DNA of 44,641 nucleotides from an uncultured Salinisphaerales bacterium. GTDB lineage: Bacteria > Pseudomonadota > Gammaproteobacteria > Nevskiales > OUC007. Positions 16,237-24,553 of this stretch are shown here, piece by piece. The stretch lies in the NCBI GenBank assembly GCA_937896565.1, contig CALBOV010000247.1:1-44641 (forward strand), written 5' to 3'. Positions within the stretch are counted from its first letter, which is position 1. The number at the start of each line of letters is the position of its first letter. The position numbers and the translations under genes were made by a program. The notes beneath the pieces were generated by a model. It ran no database searches. It was not told the DNA's origin and saw only the letters and a list, made by a program, of their open reading frames with translations.

Positions 16237-17487
16237 CTAGCGCTTGGGATAGTGCGGAGGGTAATCCGCGCGGGCGGCGCCGGAATCCACGGCCGCCGCG
16301 GCCACTGCTGGCGAGACGTAGTCCGACAGGCGCGGGTCCAGCGGTGTCGGGAGAATGTAGTTCGGGCCGAAGCTCAGGTCGGGGGCGTCGTAGGCGTCCT
16401 TGACGACCTCCGGTACCGGCTGGCGCGCCAGTTCCGCGATGGCGTGCACGGCCGCGATCTGCATGTCGTGGTTGATCGAGCGCGAGCGCACGTCGAGCGC
16501 GCCACGGAACAGGAACGGGAAGCACAGGACGTTGTTGACCTGATTCGGATAGTCGCTGCGACCGGTTGCCATGATCAGGTCGTCCCGCACCGCGTGCGCC
16601 TCTTCCGGGAGGATTTCCGGTGTCGGATTGGCCAGCGCGAACACGACCGGCTTCGGCGCCATGGCACGCACCATGTCCTGGGAGACCAGGCCCGGGCCGG
16701 AGACGCCGATGAACACGTCGGCGCCGGACATGGCGTCGTCCAGCGTGCGCAGGTCGGTGTCGATCGCGAACTGCTGCTTCTGCGGGTTGAGATCCGTGCG
16801 TCCGGTGTGCACCACACCCTTGCTGTCGCACATGACGATGTTGCCCGGCGCGGCCCCCAGGGATTGCAGCAGCTTCATCGAGGCGATCCCGGCGGCGCCA
16901 GCGCCGACGCAGACGATACGGACACTGTCCAGCGACTTGCCCTGGTATTCCAGCGCGTTGAGCAGCCCGGCGCAGATGATGATCGCCGTGCCGTGCTGGT
17001 CATCGTGGAACACCGGGATATCCAGTGTCTCGCTCAGCACCTTCTCGACATGGAAGCAGTCGGGCGCGGCGATATCCTCCAGGTTGATACCGCCGAAGGT
17101 CGGCGCGATGCGCTGCACGGTCGTGATGAAATCATCCGCGTCCGGGGCATCGACCTCGATGTCGAACACGTCGACATTGGCGAATTTCTTGAACAGCACC
17201 GCCTTGCCTTCCATCACCGGCTTGGCGGCCAGCGGACCCGTGCGGCCCAGGCCCAGCACCGCGGTTCCGTTGGTGATCACCGCGACCAGATTGCCCTTGG
17301 ACGTGTACTTGAACGCGTCATCCGGGTTCTTCTCGATCTCGATCACCGGTTCCGCCACGCCCGGCGAGTACGCCAGCGACAGCTCGCTGGGAGTGGTGAA
17401 CGGCTTGGTAATCGCAATCCCGAGTTTTCCCGGCCGTGGTTTGGCGTGGTAGTCCAGCGCTGCTTGGCGCCTGTCGGGCTTGTTCAT
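16237..17487 (-). CDS. maeB: NAD(P)-dependent malic enzyme, short form
   Basis: 416 residues. Oxidative decarboxylation of malate to pyruvate. The N-terminal catalytic part has the malic motif SLAYSPGVAEPV, YTSKGNLVAVITNGTAVLGLG, and FGGINLEDIAAPDCF, and the metal/active-site block is IPVFHDDQHGTAI. The NAD(P) fold begins at VRIVCVGAGAAGIA. Unlike E. coli MaeB (~760 residues) it ends after the malic domain and lacks the phosphotransacetylase-like tail. The cofactor cannot be fixed from sequence alone. It leads a probable two-gene unit with the membrane cyclase, linking a TCA-pyruvate branch enzyme to nucleotide signalling. Confidence 0.95.
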   Translation of the reverse strand: MNKPDRRQAALDYHAKPRPGKLGIAITKPFTTPSELSLAYSPGVAEPVIEIEKNPDDAFKYTSKGNLVAVITNGTAVLGLGRTGPLAAKPVMEGKAVLFKKFANVDVFDIEVDAPDADDFITTVQRIAPTFGGINLEDIAAPDCFHVEKVLSETLDIPVFHDDQHGTAIIICAGLLNALEYQGKSLDSVRIVCVGAGAAGIASMKLLQSLGAAPGNIVMCDSKGVVHTGRTDLNPQKQQFAIDTDLRTLDDAMSGADVFIGVSGPGLVSQDMVRAMAPKPVVFALANPTPEILPEEAHAVRDDLIMATGRSDYPNQVNNVLCFPFLFRGALDVRSRSINHDMQIAAVHAIAELARQPVPEVVKDAYDAPDLSFGPNYILPTPLDPRLSDYVSPAVAAAAVDSGAARADYPPHYPKR

Positions 17488-17572
17488 GTCCAGATCGTAT
17501 GCCGGAAAAACGGGTGGCGATTATGAGGCCCCGATCCGGCAGGCGCCAACATGGCGGCGCCTGCGTGCCTCC

Positions 17573-18556
17573 CTAGCGCAGTTGCGACAAGTCGATCTTT
17601 TCGTGATCCACGACTCGCTTGAGCGCCGCTTCCATGGTGGATCGGGCGTGGGCGGTGGCGCCCCGCAGCATGGCGTGGATCGCGGCGTCCTCGGTGGAGC
17701 GGTCCTCGCAGAGCTGCGAGTACCGCTCGAACGCGCTCAGCGAGATCAGCAGCTCCGCCAGGTGGCGCGGGCATTCGCAGCTGACGCTGGTCTGCATCAA
17801 CGCCAGCGTCACCAGCTCCTTCTTGGTGAACATCTGCGGCGGAATGGGTTCGGACAGGTAGTCGCCGGGCTGTTCGTCGGGCGCCAGCCAGTACTTGCGG
17901 GTGAGCAGCACGTGACGAAGCATTTCGGCGTCGATGGGCTCGCGGAGAATCAGCAATCCCAGGTCGCGAATGGCGGCCAGATCGGATTGGCGGGCGTAGC
18001 TGTAGACGATGATCACGGCGGTCAGGCTGGCGTCATCGCGCCAGATGGCCAGATCGTTCGCCAGCGATCGAGTGACCTGCTCGGTCTCGACCACCGCGAT
18101 CGCGTTCGAGTGGCCGGGCAGCTGCGCCTTGCGGGCGTCCGCTGGCGTGGCATAGCTGGCATGGATGGTATAGCCGGGCAGATCGACCTCGCCGAGGCGT
18201 TCGGCCAGTGTCGGCCCGATCAGCAGCAAGGGCGCCAGTCCCGTCCGTCGCCGCCGGGCGAGGCCGCGGTTGGGCATGGACGCCAGCGACTCGATGCGAG
18301 CCGGCAGCAGCGTCTTGCCCAGTGATGCGATGTAGCCGATGGAATCGCCGGCGTCGATCAGGGAGCGAACCTGTCCCAGATACTCGATGTCCTGTTGCGA
18401 ATACAGACGCGTGCCGGTCTCGTCCCGGGCTGGCTTCACCAGCCCGTAGCGACGTTCCCAGACACGAATCGTGTTGGCGGGAATGCCGGTTGCGCGTTCA
18501 ACGGCCCCAATGCGGAAAGCCTGGTCGTTGTCGACCACATCTGCGGTGTCGTTCAT
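17573..18556 (-). CDS. MerR-family transcriptional regulator with an unassigned C-terminal domain
   Basis: 327 residues from the ATG at 18556, preceded by GAGGAGTG at ~8 nt. The N-terminal ~75 residues are a classic MerR domain: FRIGAVERATGIPANTIRVWERRYGL, then RLYSQQDIEYLGQVRSLIDAG. The middle (~120-220) looks like an alpha/beta Rossmann-type domain of the kind that binds B12 in CarH/LitR relatives, but I see no ExxxH cobalamin ligand. The last ~85 residues are helical, with a CEC pair followed by PRHLAELLISLSAFERYSQ. This suggests a regulator that kept the fold but lost or changed its ligand. It is separated by 149 nt from the next genes on the same strand and is likely transcribed on its own; target unknown. 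Confidence 0.85.
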   Translation of the reverse strand: MNDTADVVDNDQAFRIGAVERATGIPANTIRVWERRYGLVKPARDETGTRLYSQQDIEYLGQVRSLIDAGDSIGYIASLGKTLLPARIESLASMPNRGLARRRRTGLAPLLLIGPTLAERLGEVDLPGYTIHASYATPADARKAQLPGHSNAIAVVETEQVTRSLANDLAIWRDDASLTAVIIVYSYARQSDLAAIRDLGLLILREPIDAEMLRHVLLTRKYWLAPDEQPGDYLSEPIPPQMFTKKELVTLALMQTSVSCECPRHLAELLISLSAFERYSQLCEDRSTEDAAIHAMLRGATAHARSTMEAALKRVVDHEKIDLSQLR

Positions 18557-18705
18557 GATCCGAACACTCCTCGTACTGTTCGATCGCGAGCCGGGGCGCC
18601 GACGGGCGATGCGTTGGACAAACCATGTACAGGGTGTTCGTTGCCGTGATCCGATTGGATGCACGGGCTTGGGGAAGCGTCGTGAAAGTGCTCCGCCCGG
18701 TTCGC

Positions 18706-18894
18706 TCAGTGATTCTCGACGTCGACCTGGAGCGTATAGCCATCTCCTGACTCATCGACGCGCACGACGATCGGCTGACAGCAGACGAAGCAGTCCTCGA
18801 CGTATTCCTGCGAGCCGCCCGTATGGTCGACCAGCAGGCTGATCGGTTCCCCGCAGTAGGGACAGTGGGTGCGATGTTCGGTGAGCGCTTCCAT
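18706..18894 (-). CDS. CPXCG-motif cysteine-rich small protein
   Basis: 62 residues. Four cysteines in two pairs, [11 protein letters not shown] and [10 protein letters not shown], form a likely zinc ribbon; the family is known as CPXCG-motif proteins in gammaproteobacteria, with no assigned function. It begins 3 nt after the hemW stop on the same strand, so it is the last gene of the rph-rdgB-hemW-CPXCG run. No signal peptide or membrane segment. Confidence 0.9.
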   Translation of the reverse strand: MEALTEHRTHCPYCGEPISLLVDHTGGSQEYVEDCFVCCQPIVVRVDESGDGYTLQVDVENH

Positions 18895-18897
18895 CGC

Positions 18898-20028
18898 TCA
18901 GAACCCGGCCAGCACGGTGTCGAGATGTCGCCGGCCCAGCTCGGTCGGGCGGATGTGCTGAGCCGTCCGCTCCAGCGTGCCGACGCTCAGGGCCGCATCC
19001 AGCCCCGGTTGCAGGGCCTGGAGACCCAGGCCGGTGGCGGCCTCGAACTGCGGGATCGTGAAGCCCTCGTTGAGTCGCAGAGCGTTCATCAGAAACTCCA
19101 GCGTGCGGTCCTGCGGCTCAATGTAACGCGTTTGCTCCAGCGCGTCGGCCGTGCCTGCGGCTGCGATGTAGGCGCCGGGTCGTCGGATGCGCGCTCTGCG
19201 CTGCCAGCCGACCATGCCATGCGCGCCGGCTCCGACTCCCAGATAGTCGTCAAAGCACCAGTAGGTGCGGTTGTGGCGGCATTGCCGGCCCGGTCGCGCG
19301 TAGGCGGAGACCTCGTATTGCAGGTACCCGGCATCGGCCAGTCGCGCTTGTCCGGCTTCCCAGATCGCGATGGCCGTGTCCTCGGCGGGCAGAGGCGGCG
19401 GGCGCCGCGCGAACGCCGTGCCAGGCTCCAGCGTCAACTGGTACCAGGACAGGTGCTCCGGTGCCAGGCCGATGCCGCGATCCAGGTCGGCCAGGGCCTG
19501 CTCCAGGTCCTGTTCCGGCAGCGCGAACATCAGATCGATATTGATGTTGTCGAAGCCGGCGGTGCGCGCCTGCCCGAATGCCCGCGCCGCGACCTCGGCG
19601 GAGTGAATTCGGCCCAGGCGTCGCAGATGGGCATCGTCAAAGCTTTGAACGCCGATGGACAGTCGGTTGACCCCGGCGGCCCGGTAGCCGGCGAATCGCT
19701 CGGCGTCGCTGGCGCCCGGGTTGGCTTCCAGCGTGATTTCGGCATCGGGTGTCAGGCCGAACAGTTCATCGGCCGCTTGCAGCACGCGGGCGATGGCGGC
19801 GGGCGAGAACAGACTGGGCGTGCCGCCTCCGAAGAACACACTGCTGATCCGCCTGGGTGACGCGATCGCATCACGCTCGAAGCGCAGGTCCCGCAGCAGC
19901 GCGTCGGTGTAGCCGGGCTCGTCGATGCGGCGGCCGTTCAGGCCATGCGAGTTGAAATCGCAATACGGGCACTTGGCGACGCACCAGGGCAGGTGCACAT
20001 AAAGCCCGAGCGGGCGTTCGGCCGCCAT
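18898..20028 (-). CDS. hemW: Radical SAM heme chaperone HemW
   Basis: 376 residues. The radical SAM cluster motif is C16-x3-C20-x2-C23 (CVAKCPYCDF), with Phe25 as in HemW. Other signatures are YVHLPWC, VFFGGGTPSLF, EANPG and LSIGVQSFDDAHLRRLGRIH; the C-terminal HemN-type domain has GFTIPQFEAATG. HemW binds heme and hands it to membrane proteins rather than acting as a coproporphyrinogen oxidase; the missing extra N-terminal Cys and short N-terminus fit HemW, not HemN. It follows rdgB by 7 nt. A heme chaperone may be useful to the neighbouring cytochrome operon, but the hemW-rdgB-rph run is a conserved one in any case. Confidence 0.94.
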   Translation of the reverse strand: MAAERPLGLYVHLPWCVAKCPYCDFNSHGLNGRRIDEPGYTDALLRDLRFERDAIASPRRISSVFFGGGTPSLFSPAAIARVLQAADELFGLTPDAEITLEANPGASDAERFAGYRAAGVNRLSIGVQSFDDAHLRRLGRIHSAEVAARAFGQARTAGFDNINIDLMFALPEQDLEQALADLDRGIGLAPEHLSWYQLTLEPGTAFARRPPPLPAEDTAIAIWEAGQARLADAGYLQYEVSAYARPGRQCRHNRTYWCFDDYLGVGAGAHGMVGWQRRARIRRPGAYIAAAGTADALEQTRYIEPQDRTLEFLMNALRLNEGFTIPQFEAATGLGLQALQPGLDAALSVGTLERTAQHIRPTELGRRHLDTVLAGF

Positions 20029-20035
20029 GGTGACG

Positions 20036-20656
20036 CTATCCCCGCAGCGGCTCGATCCGCAGTTGCGTGACCAGTGCCTGCACAGCCTGGCCGCGGTGGC
20101 TCATCCGGTTCTTGTCCTCCGCGGGCAGCTCCGCCGCGGTGCGCTGCTCGCCCACCGGCAGGAACAGCGGGTCGTAGCCGAATCCCTGCGTGCCTCGCGC
20201 CTCGGTCATGATGCGTCCGGGCCAGACACCCTGGGCGATCAGCGGTGCCGGGTCGGAGGCATGGCGCAGGCACACGCAGACGCAGCGGAACCGGGCCTGG
20301 CGCTGCCGCTGCCCGTCGAGCGCCTGCAGCAGGGCGGCGTTGTTGGCGGCATCGTCGCCATGCTCGCCCGCGTAGCGGGCCGAGCGCACGCCCGGAGCGC
20401 CACCCAGCGCAGCCACTTCCAGGCCGCTGTCGTCGGCGATGGCCGGCAGCCCGGTGGCCGCGGCCGCGGCGCGGGCCTTGATGATCGCGTTCTCGATGAA
20501 GGTCTCGCCGGTTTCCGGCGGCTGCTCGAAATCGAACTCCGACTGCGGACGTACCCGGTATCCCAGTGGCGCCAGCATCGCCTGCATTTCCCTGACCTTG
20601 CCGGCATTGCCGGTGGCCAGCACGACGGTCACTGGCGATGGCGTGGTATCGGTCAT
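20036..20656 (-). CDS. rdgB: Non-canonical purine NTP pyrophosphatase (RdgB/HAM1)
   Basis: 206 residues from the ATG at 20656; the longer frame upstream is a shadow of rph. Removes (deoxy)inosine and xanthosine triphosphates from the nucleotide pool. Motifs: VLATGNAGKVREM (nucleotide binding), TFIENAIIKARAAA, AIADDSGLEVAALGGAPGV (metal-binding Asp), and GTQGFGYDPLF, then the AELPAEDKNRMSHRGQA tail. It starts 5 nt after rph and ends 7 nt before hemW. Confidence 0.96.
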   Translation of the reverse strand: MTDTTPSPVTVVLATGNAGKVREMQAMLAPLGYRVRPQSEFDFEQPPETGETFIENAIIKARAAAAATGLPAIADDSGLEVAALGGAPGVRSARYAGEHGDDAANNAALLQALDGQRQRQARFRCVCVCLRHASDPAPLIAQGVWPGRIMTEARGTQGFGYDPLFLPVGEQRTAAELPAEDKNRMSHRGQAVQALVTQLRIEPLRG

Positions 20657-20661
20657 CGGCG

Positions 20662-21396
20662 TCAGCCGCTGGCCAGAGCCGCCTGCTGGGCGGCGACCAG
20701 TTCCGCGATACCGTCGCCGGCCAGTCCCAGCAGAGCGTTGAGCTCGTCGCGATGAAAGGCATGGCCCTCGGCCGTTCCCTGAACCTCGATGAAGCCGCCG
20801 GCGTCGTTCATGACGACGTTCATGTCGGTCTCTGCGGTGGAATCTTCCGCGTAGTCCAGGTCCAGCACCGGGGTGCCGCCGCAGATGCCCACCGAGACCG
20901 CGGCCACGTGGCCGTGGATCGGGTCGCGCTTGAGCTGACGCCGGGCGAGCAGGCCGTTGACGGCGTCGACCAGCGCCACGTAGGCACCGGTGATCGCGGC
21001 CGTCCGGGTGCCGCCGTCGGCCTGGATGACATCGCAATCCAGCGTGATCTGGCGTTGCCCCAGGGCTTCCAGATCGACCACGGCGCGCAGGCTGCGACCG
21101 ATCAGGCGCTGGATCTCCTGGGTGCGGCCCGACTGCTTGCCCCGGGCGGCCTCGCGGCCCATGCGTTCGTGGGTGGAGCGCGGCAGCATGCCGTATTCGG
21201 CGGTAACCCAGCCGCGGTTCTCGTTGCGCAGCCACGGTGGCACGCGCTCATCCACCGAGGCGGTGCACAGCACACGGGTGTCGCCGAAGCTCACGAGTAC
21301 CGAGCCTTCGGCGTGCTTGGTGAATTGACGGGTGATGGTGACGTTGCGCAGCTGGTTGGCCGCGCGCCCGCTGGGGCGTTGGTAGGTGTCGTTCAT
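20662..21396 (-). CDS. rph: Ribonuclease PH
   Basis: 244 residues from the ATG at 21396. Phosphorolytic 3'-to-5' exoribonuclease that trims tRNA 3' ends. Family motifs: [40 protein letters not shown] (phosphate-binding), [17 protein letters not shown], and [16 protein letters not shown] with the conserved Asp residues. An N-terminal extension to 21468 would run into yicC and is rejected. Head of a minus-strand unit with rdgB, hemW and the CPXCG gene; divergent from yicC with 58 nt between starts. Confidence 0.97.
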   Translation of the reverse strand: MNDTYQRPSGRAANQLRNVTITRQFTKHAEGSVLVSFGDTRVLCTASVDERVPPWLRNENRGWVTAEYGMLPRSTHERMGREAARGKQSGRTQEIQRLIGRSLRAVVDLEALGQRQITLDCDVIQADGGTRTAAITGAYVALVDAVNGLLARRQLKRDPIHGHVAAVSVGICGGTPVLDLDYAEDSTAETDMNVVMNDAGGFIEVQGTAEGHAFHRDELNALLGLAGDGIAELVAAQQAALASG

Positions 21397-21454
21397 GGGC
21401 GCGGAGTATACCGACCGGTTCCGAAGTGATGGTCCGGCTGCGATACTCGCGCCC

Positions 21455-22318
21455 ATGATCAAGAGCATGACCGGATTCGCCCGGTATCAGACCACCGGAG
21501 CCTGGGGGCAGCTCGTCTGGGAGCTGCGCACCGTCAACCATCGCTATCTGGACGTGAGCTTTCGCGTGCCGGAGCCCATGCGGGCGCTGGAATCGGAGTT
21601 CCGCAGCCGCATCGGCCAGCGGGTCGCGCGCGGCAAGTGCGAGGCCTCGCTCAAGCTGGACCTCTCCGCGACCGAGCAGGGCCGACTGGATATCGACACC
21701 GACCGGCTGCACGCCCTGGCTGGCGGCATCCGGCAGGTATCGGAGGCGCTGGACGTGCACGCGCCCGACCCGCTGCGCGTGCTCGCCTGGCCCGGGGTGG
21801 TCCGCCAGGTCGAGGTGGATCAGGAGGTCCTGAACGCCGCCGCGCTGGAAGCGCTGGATGATGGTCTCGACGCGCTGGCCGAGGCTAGACAGCGTGAGGG
21901 TGAGAAGATCGATGCCATGCTGCGCGAACGCGCCGACGGCATCGACGCCCTGGTCGTGCAGGTGACCGAGCGGTTACCGGCACTGCGGGGCGAATGGGAA
22001 ACGCGATTGCGCGAGCGGCTGGCCGAGTACAGGACCGAACTGGACGAGACCCGGGTCGAGCAGGAATTCCTGCTGCTGCTGAACCGGACCGACGCGGCCG
22101 AGGAACTGGACCGCCTGAAGGCGCATGTGCAGGAAATTCGCGCCATTCTCAAGCGCAAGGAACCGGTGGGCCGTCGCCTGGATTTCCTGATTCAGGAGCT
22201 CAACCGTGAGGCGAACACGCTGGGTTCCAAGTCACAGGACACCGAAGTCACCCGAGCGGCGGTCGAGCTGAAGGTGCTGATCGAGCAGATGCGCGAACAG
22301 GTGCAGAACGTCGAATAG
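21455..22318 (+). CDS. yicC: YicC/YloC family endoribonuclease
   Basis: 287 residues from the ATG at 21455, the usual beginning [12 protein letters not shown]. YicC-type proteins are RNA-processing factors that cut structured RNA and in E. coli promote decay of the sRNA RyhB. Conserved segments are the N-terminal [36 protein letters not shown], and the C-terminal DUF1732 block [24 protein letters not shown] with [18 protein letters not shown]. In relatives gmk follows directly; here the 11-kb redox operon sits between. The decaheme gene ends 8 nt after the yicC stop on the opposite strand. Confidence 0.95.
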   Translation: MIKSMTGFARYQTTGAWGQLVWELRTVNHRYLDVSFRVPEPMRALESEFRSRIGQRVARGKCEASLKLDLSATEQGRLDIDTDRLHALAGGIRQVSEALDVHAPDPLRVLAWPGVVRQVEVDQEVLNAAALEALDDGLDALAEARQREGEKIDAMLRERADGIDALVVQVTERLPALRGEWETRLRERLAEYRTELDETRVEQEFLLLLNRTDAAEELDRLKAHVQEIRAILKRKEPVGRRLDFLIQELNREANTLGSKSQDTEVTRAAVELKVLIEQMREQVQNVE

Positions 22319-22325
22319 CCGCCGG

Positions 22326-24551
22326 TCAGTGCTGACCGGCCAGCGTGGTCCGCGGCATCGTCGCCTCGAAATCCCCCACGTGGTAACGGTGGCATAGCGA
22401 GCAGTCGGCGCCAGCCTGGTCCGGCTGATGGCAGTCCAGGCAGACCGCCTTGTTCAGCGGCGCGAAGTTGCTGGCGAAGTTGTGCGGGTCCCGATCGTCG
22501 AAGCTGTCCGCGTACGGGGCCTCGTTGTCGATCTGGTGGCAGGTCTCGCAGCCGGCGTCGCCCAGCAGGCTGAAATGCGTGCTGTGATCGAATTCGGTGA
22601 AGTGGTGTTCGGTCGGGGCCACCCGCTTGCCCTGCCACTGCGCCGTGGTGGCGCCGGAGGCATCAACGTCCAGGCTGTGGCACTGGGTGCAGGCGCCGGG
22701 GGTTCGCGGGTCCAGCCAGTCTTCCATGCCCTGCTGGCGGGTGGCGAGTTCCGTCCATGAGCGCAGGACGGGGTCGGCATGGCCGGCCGGGCGATAGCGC
22801 AGATGGAATTCGTCCAGATACCAGCCGCCCAGCGCCATCCGCTCCTCGTCGGACTTGGTCACGACCTCGGGCTCCGAGTCCTCGGGTTCCGGATCGGCGA
22901 AGGGGTCGCCGATGTCGTCGCCGCCTCCGAAGATGTCGCCCCCGAACAGATCACCGCCGTCATCGCCGGAATCCTCCGCGAACAGGTCGCCGAAGCCCTC
23001 GTCGCCGTCATCGGAGAACAGCGCGTCGAATTCGTCGTCATCGACCGCGTCGCCGCCCTCGTCGTCCGCCGCGTCATCGTCGGATGGCGGCCGCAGCGCC
23101 TCTGTGGCGGGCGCGCTGCCCGACGCCCGCGCCTCGATCTCGGTGTCCAGCATCGGGAACCACCGTGTCTGCGCCGCATCGACCAGTGTCGCCGGCAGCA
23201 GGCCGGTCAGTCGCCGTTGTTCGTCCGCGCTCAGCGTGCGTCCCATCGCCGCTTCCAGGCGCGTGACCAGCGCCTGACTGCCGTCGGACTGGATGGCATG
23301 CACCAGCGCCTTGAACTGCCAGGCCAGTTCGGACGCGGCGGCGCGCGCTTCCGCGGACGCGGATTCCAGGTCCAGCAGGTCGACATCGGCCAGCGTGTCG
23401 CGAATGTCGGCATAGGCGGGATCGCCGGACAGCAGCAGTTCGGTCATCGGCGTCAGGTCGCCGTCGGCGAACTCCGGCCACTGGCCGATGTTCTCGACCA
23501 GGGTCAGATCAAGTCCGGGAACGGACAGTCCCGCGACGCCCTTGGGCCCGGCCAGCGCATCGCCGGCGATGTCGCCGGCGTGACAGGCGCCGCAGCTCTG
23601 ATCGAAGTCGCGGACTTCCATGGTCCGGCCGTCCGCCGCCGTCGTATGGCAGTCGGAGCAACTGGATGGTGCCTGCTCCGCCTCATCACTGAAATGCTTG
23701 CCCAGATGACTGGCGTGATCGAAGACGATCCGGGTCCTGCGGTCATAGGGGTAGTCGGTGAAATCGGGGTGCCCGCTGTTGAAGCTGACGAAGCGCTGGC
23801 TGTGGCAGACCTGACACTGGCTGTCCGCGACGTCGCGCAGGTCCGCATCCACGCCCTTGTGTTCCTCGTGACAGCTGCCACAGGCGATCGGCGCCGATGG
23901 CGTCGTGAACAAGGCCCGATTCAGCTCGACCGGCCACGGTCCCAGCGAGCCCGATTGCTGATCGTCCACCGCTGGCAGCGTGGCGAGGCTATGCGGCGAC
24001 AACGGCGCATCCCCGACATCGTGACAGTTCAGGCAGGCGTGCCTGGTATCGGACGGGAACTCGGGATGCTGGCCGAATGCGGCCGCGAGCCAGCCGGAGG
24101 CGCTGTCGCCCGGTGCGTTGTGGCAGGCCGAGCAGTCGGCGACGGTGGAATGGACGGCTGACAGATGGCCGGGCTGCACCATGTCCCCGGCCCAGATGCC
24201 GGCCACGCCGAGAATGATCAGCCCGAGCGTGGCCGCGATCGTGCTGCGCACCACGAGCTTGCGGCGATAACGCCAGCTGCGTCGCGGCCGGCACGGCGGC
24301 GTGATGCAGCCACAGCTTCCGTCGGACTGCGGTCCGGCGTCGCAGGGGCCACCGTGCAGCGGCCCGCGCGTGCAACGCCAGCGATCGCCGTCGCGGGCTG
24401 GTGCGCACTGCGGTCCGGCGCCGCAGCGCCCCTTGGGATCAGGGCCGCTCAGGCAGCATTCGCCGTCGGCCAGGCGTCCGCAGACCCATTTCTGATTCGG
24501 GCGGTGGTAGGGGCTGGAGCGGTAGTCGAATCCCTGAAGCCGTTCGGTCAC
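22326..24551 (-). CDS. Membrane-anchored decaheme cytochrome c with cysteine-rich N-terminal domain
   Basis: 741 residues from a GTG at 24551, two nt after the cytochrome-b-like gene. Residues 22-87 hold ten cysteines in no CXXCH arrangement, with two similar units GPDPKGRC and GPQSDGSC; this part lies before the only transmembrane helix (100-122), so it should face the cytoplasm. Ten CXXCH sites follow in the periplasmic part, six before and four after a very acidic linker (488-565) rich in DDG, GDLF and GDIF. Spare histidines support bis-His heme ligation (e.g. HSTHFSLLG). Probably takes electrons from the cytochrome b and delivers them to the tetra- and pentaheme proteins. No known terminal-reductase active site could be recognised. 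Confidence 0.88.
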   Translation of the reverse strand: MTERLQGFDYRSSPYHRPNQKWVCGRLADGECCLSGPDPKGRCGAGPQCAPARDGDRWRCTRGPLHGGPCDAGPQSDGSCGCITPPCRPRRSWRYRRKLVVRSTIAATLGLIILGVAGIWAGDMVQPGHLSAVHSTVADCSACHNAPGDSASGWLAAAFGQHPEFPSDTRHACLNCHDVGDAPLSPHSLATLPAVDDQQSGSLGPWPVELNRALFTTPSAPIACGSCHEEHKGVDADLRDVADSQCQVCHSQRFVSFNSGHPDFTDYPYDRRTRIVFDHASHLGKHFSDEAEQAPSSCSDCHTTAADGRTMEVRDFDQSCGACHAGDIAGDALAGPKGVAGLSVPGLDLTLVENIGQWPEFADGDLTPMTELLLSGDPAYADIRDTLADVDLLDLESASAEARAAASELAWQFKALVHAIQSDGSQALVTRLEAAMGRTLSADEQRRLTGLLPATLVDAAQTRWFPMLDTEIEARASGSAPATEALRPPSDDDAADDEGGDAVDDDEFDALFSDDGDEGFGDLFAEDSGDDGGDLFGGDIFGGGDDIGDPFADPEPEDSEPEVVTKSDEERMALGGWYLDEFHLRYRPAGHADPVLRSWTELATRQQGMEDWLDPRTPGACTQCHSLDVDASGATTAQWQGKRVAPTEHHFTEFDHSTHFSLLGDAGCETCHQIDNEAPYADSFDDRDPHNFASNFAPLNKAVCLDCHQPDQAGADCSLCHRYHVGDFEATMPRTTLAGQH

Positions 24552-24553
24552 GT

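Noticed and set aside
14843-16831. 662-codon minus-strand frame across the cyclase and malic enzyme genes
   Set aside because: Another frame in the same strand gives a clear cyclase and a clear malic enzyme; this product is Arg/Gly-rich noise.
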